In this document: piece by piece, positions 61,999-64,000 of the stretch
Layout: each line of letters begins with the position of its first letter
Numbering within the stretch: the first letter of the stretch is position 1
Translations under genes and position numbers: made by a program
NCBI GenBank assembly: GCA_002238505.1
Contig: MPMM01000011.1
Location: 41,398-105,397, forward strand
Direction: 5' to 3'
DNA: 64,000 nt
Source: SAR202 cluster bacterium bin22
GTDB taxonomy: Bacteria > Chloroflexota > Dehalococcoidia > Lucifugimonadales > UBA3495
Notes under the pieces: generated by a model
The model's input: only the letters and a program-made list of their open reading frames with translations
What the model was told of the DNA's origin: nothing
The model's database searches: none

Positions 61999-63462
61999 TT
62001 AAGCTCCTTCGTTACTCTCTTCAGCGTCCGATGGGTCGTCCTGACCCGCTGGACTGTCTATTTCAGCATCAGGGGCATCCGAACCCGCGATGCCTTCCGT
62101 TTCAGAATCTGATTCTTCAGCGCCGGTCTCTTCTTCAGTGTTGGTGTTGGCCTCGGCCTCGGCAACACCGGCACCCGGTTCTAGTCCCTGAACTATTTCC
62201 ATCAGGCGGTTCATCACCTTCTGGCTCATGAGGGAGGACCGAATGGACTCCGTCATACTCTCTGAGTTAAGGGTGCGGCGCATGGCTTCCTGGTTTTCGT
62301 CGGTGGCGCCGCCAACCATGGTTTCGATTTCTTCCTGGATTTCCTCATCGGACACTTCCAGTTCCTCAGCCTGGGCAAGCTGGCGGACCACCAACTGGCG
62401 GTTGAGGCGGTCCTGGGCCTGGGGGCGGAGTTCCTCATGAAACTCTTCCTCGGTTTTGCCCACATAGGCGAGATAGGTGTCCATATCGAGGCGCTGGTTG
62501 CGCAGCATCCGTTCCCGTTCTTCCTGCATGTTTTCGATTTCCCTTTCCAGCAGCAGGTCGGACGCGGAAATGGTGGCGCTCTCCAGCAGTGACTCCATGC
62601 TCTGTTGCTGGAAAGCGTAGTTGGACTGGGCTTCAGCCTCGCTGGTCACACGCTCCAGGATGTGGGACCGCAGGGCTTCCATATCGTCGAACCCCTCGCC
62701 AACACCCTTGGCGAACTCGTCGTCCAGGTCGGCGAGGGCCTTCTCCTTAATGGAAAGGACGTCCACCTTAAAGGCGACGTCCTTGCCGGCATACTCGGCC
62801 CTGGGGTATTCCTCTGGCACCGTTACAGTGAAGTCCTTGTGCTCGCCTTCCTCCATACCTTCCAGATGTTCGGCAAAGCCGGGGAAGGGCAGCACGTTGG
62901 TAGTTTCGGGAATGTAGTCGATTTCCTGGTCATTGATCAGCACTTCGCCGTCCATTTCACCTTCAACACTCAGGTTCAGCAGGTCGCCGAACTGAACGGC
63001 GCGGGTGACGGGCTCCCATGGAGCCATGTCACGGCGAATCCGCTCGAGAACCTGGTCAACTTCCTCATCAGAAATTTCGACCGGTTCCTTTTCCAGGCGG
63101 ATACTGTAGAAATCGCCCAGGTCCACGGAGGGTTCCAGGGGCACGGTGGCCTTGAAGGAGACGGGTTCCAGCTCGGTGACCTCGACTCGAGGTTCAACAA
63201 AGGCCTGGACTTCCTCGTCCTGGAGGGCCCGGTTCAGGGTTTCGGGAATCATGAAGTCCAGGGCTTCCTGGACCAGGGCGACACGCCCTACGTAGCTTTC
63301 AACAATGGAGCGGGGGGCTTTACCCTTGCGGAATCCGGGGATGTTCAGTCGGCCAACTGTGCGGCGGTAAGATCGATCGATAAACGGGTCTTCGTCCGTT
63401 GCGTCCAATTCTACGTTGAGGATTACTTCGACGGGGCTGGACGATTCCTTTGTAACTTTCAC
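61999..63462 (-). CDS. tig: Trigger factor
   Basis: 487 residues from GTG 63462, seven bases after GGAGAG; the 13 codons upstream are not conserved. The ribosome-binding domain has the signature GFRKGKAP (43-50). The PPIase domain lies about 150-245 and the helical chaperone domain fills the rest. The last 60 residues are an acidic low-complexity tail ([23 protein letters not shown]), beyond the usual length. It helps new chains fold at the ribosome exit. First gene of the tig-clpP-clpX operon. Confidence 0.95.
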   Translation of the reverse strand: MKVTKESSSPVEVILNVELDATDEDPFIDRSYRRTVGRLNIPGFRKGKAPRSIVESYVGRVALVQEALDFMIPETLNRALQDEEVQAFVEPRVEVTELEPVSFKATVPLEPSVDLGDFYSIRLEKEPVEISDEEVDQVLERIRRDMAPWEPVTRAVQFGDLLNLSVEGEMDGEVLINDQEIDYIPETTNVLPFPGFAEHLEGMEEGEHKDFTVTVPEEYPRAEYAGKDVAFKVDVLSIKEKALADLDDEFAKGVGEGFDDMEALRSHILERVTSEAEAQSNYAFQQQSMESLLESATISASDLLLEREIENMQEERERMLRNQRLDMDTYLAYVGKTEEEFHEELRPQAQDRLNRQLVVRQLAQAEELEVSDEEIQEEIETMVGGATDENQEAMRRTLNSESMTESIRSSLMSQKVMNRLMEIVQGLEPGAGVAEAEANTNTEEETGAEESDSETEGIAGSDAPDAEIDSPAGQDDPSDAEESNEGA

Positions 63463-64000
63463 CGAACTACTCTCCGTTTCGTACTGTCCGCTATGGCACA
63501 AGGGGGTATGCCCACTTAAAGCGGAAAGGAAAATTATAGCATAATCCCCTGTGGCGCAAAAGCCGGGCGGGGCGCCCTCACCCCCGGCCCCTCTCCCATA
63601 GGGCGAGGGGGGAATTTTGTTTTTTCCTGTTATTTCCTTTCATATCCAGTTTTTTCGTAGCTGGGGGGTGAGGGTGGATGACAGGGTTATGACAGGGTGG
63701 GGCCCTCAACCCCGGCCCCTCTCCCATAGGGCGAGGGGGGAAATCTTGTTTTTCCTGTTATTTCCTTTCATTTCCGGTTGTTTTGTAGCTGGGGGGGTGG
63801 GGGTGGGTGACAGGGTTGTGAAAGGGTGGGGCCCTCACCCCCGGCCCCTTTCCCATAGGGAGAGGGGTGAAAATTGTTTTTTCCTGTTGTTTCCTTTCGT
63901 TTCCGGTTGTTTTGTAGCTGGTGGGTGGGGGTGGATGACAGGTTGATGAAAGGGTGGGGAGCCCTCACCCTGTGCAACTGGGGAGATGGGTTACATTTAG
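63463..64000. other. Gene-free end of the window, mostly tandem repeats
   Basis: 538 bp upstream of tig. The first 110 bp should hold the tig promoter, though no clear -35/-10 pair is seen. The rest is the repeat array described separately. Open frames in this region only reflect the repeat. Confidence 0.5.
63574..63977 (+). repeat. Tandem array of about 129-bp units
   Basis: Units begin GCCCTCAACCCCGGCCCCTC or near-identical text at 63574, 63702, 63831 and 63961, spaced 128, 129 and 130 bp. Each has a GC-rich half (CCCTCTCCCATAGGGCGAGGG) and a T-rich half (TTTCCTTTCATTTCCGGTTG), then a G-rich TAGCTGGGGGG stretch. The fourth copy diverges after its first dozen bases. The units lack the short-repeat and unique-spacer form of CRISPR. 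Confidence 0.85.

Noticed and set aside
63574..63977. CRISPR array or coding repeat at the window end
   Set aside because: The period of about 129 bp has no unique spacers, and open frames there only follow the repeat.

Overview
The window looks like a chromosomal segment of an uncultured Chloroflexota bacterium, most likely in the Dehalococcoidia/SAR202 area. This is inference from gene content and style, not from a marker search. The DNA is GC-rich. Several lipoproteins carry long Thr-Pro linkers. The ribonucleotide reductase is the B12-dependent class II enzyme. Catabolic enzymes are of the type common in these lineages: flavin monooxygenase, amidohydrolases, amidase, haloalkane dehalogenase and GMC oxidoreductase. 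The division cluster is reduced to rsmH-ftsA-ftsZ with no peptidoglycan genes between.

Layout. 1-8.5 kb: the start of a MidA-like methyltransferase, a GMC oxidoreductase, an MFS exporter, an aldo/keto reductase, two tandem HtrA-type protease lipoproteins and a small secreted protein. 8.6-17.5 kb: a membrane protein and a YceI lipoprotein, then an operon of response regulator, histidine kinase, a very long HlyD-like adaptor, a MacB-type ATPase and permease, and a DUF5666-like anchored protein. This is a sensor-controlled export system. Its regulator has lost the phospho-acceptor loop. 17.6-18.2 kb: a FrnE/DsbA-family thiol oxidoreductase whose first active-site cysteine codon is an in-frame TGA followed by a SECIS-like hairpin, so very probably a selenoprotein. 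18.4-31 kb: accessory catabolic genes and two further MFS exporters. This part includes a 1-kb gene-free stretch with three tandem 109-bp repeats and dispersed palindromic repeats.

31-39.5 kb: small membrane proteins, DUF1802, a VOC protein, an overlapping tatD - haloalkane dehalogenase - LysR unit, proC-yggT, pdxA and an AHSA1-like protein. 39.6-45 kb: a Thr-Pro lipoprotein, nrdJ, small unknown genes and nrdR, which has paired palindromes over its promoter. 45.7-49.4 kb: ftsZ, ftsA and rsmH, transcribed leftwards. 50.2-52.7 kb: a von Willebrand A lipoprotein and a PaREP1/HEPN-like protein.

52.9-59.7 kb: a housekeeping run aroQ, pepQ-type peptidase, efp, xseA, xseB and a formyltransferase. 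A compact four-gene cassette of unusual composition sits between the peptidase and efp. It encodes a small acidic protein, a UPF0332-like HEPN protein, a Cys-rich zinc protein and a duplicated helix-turn-helix protein. It is the best candidate here for an undescribed multi-gene system. 59.8-63.5 kb: the tig-clpP-clpX proteostasis operon, leftwards. The window ends in an array of about 129-bp tandem repeats.

Most remaining long open frames lie antisense to confident genes and were left out. No tRNA, rRNA, CRISPR array, transposase or phage gene was seen.
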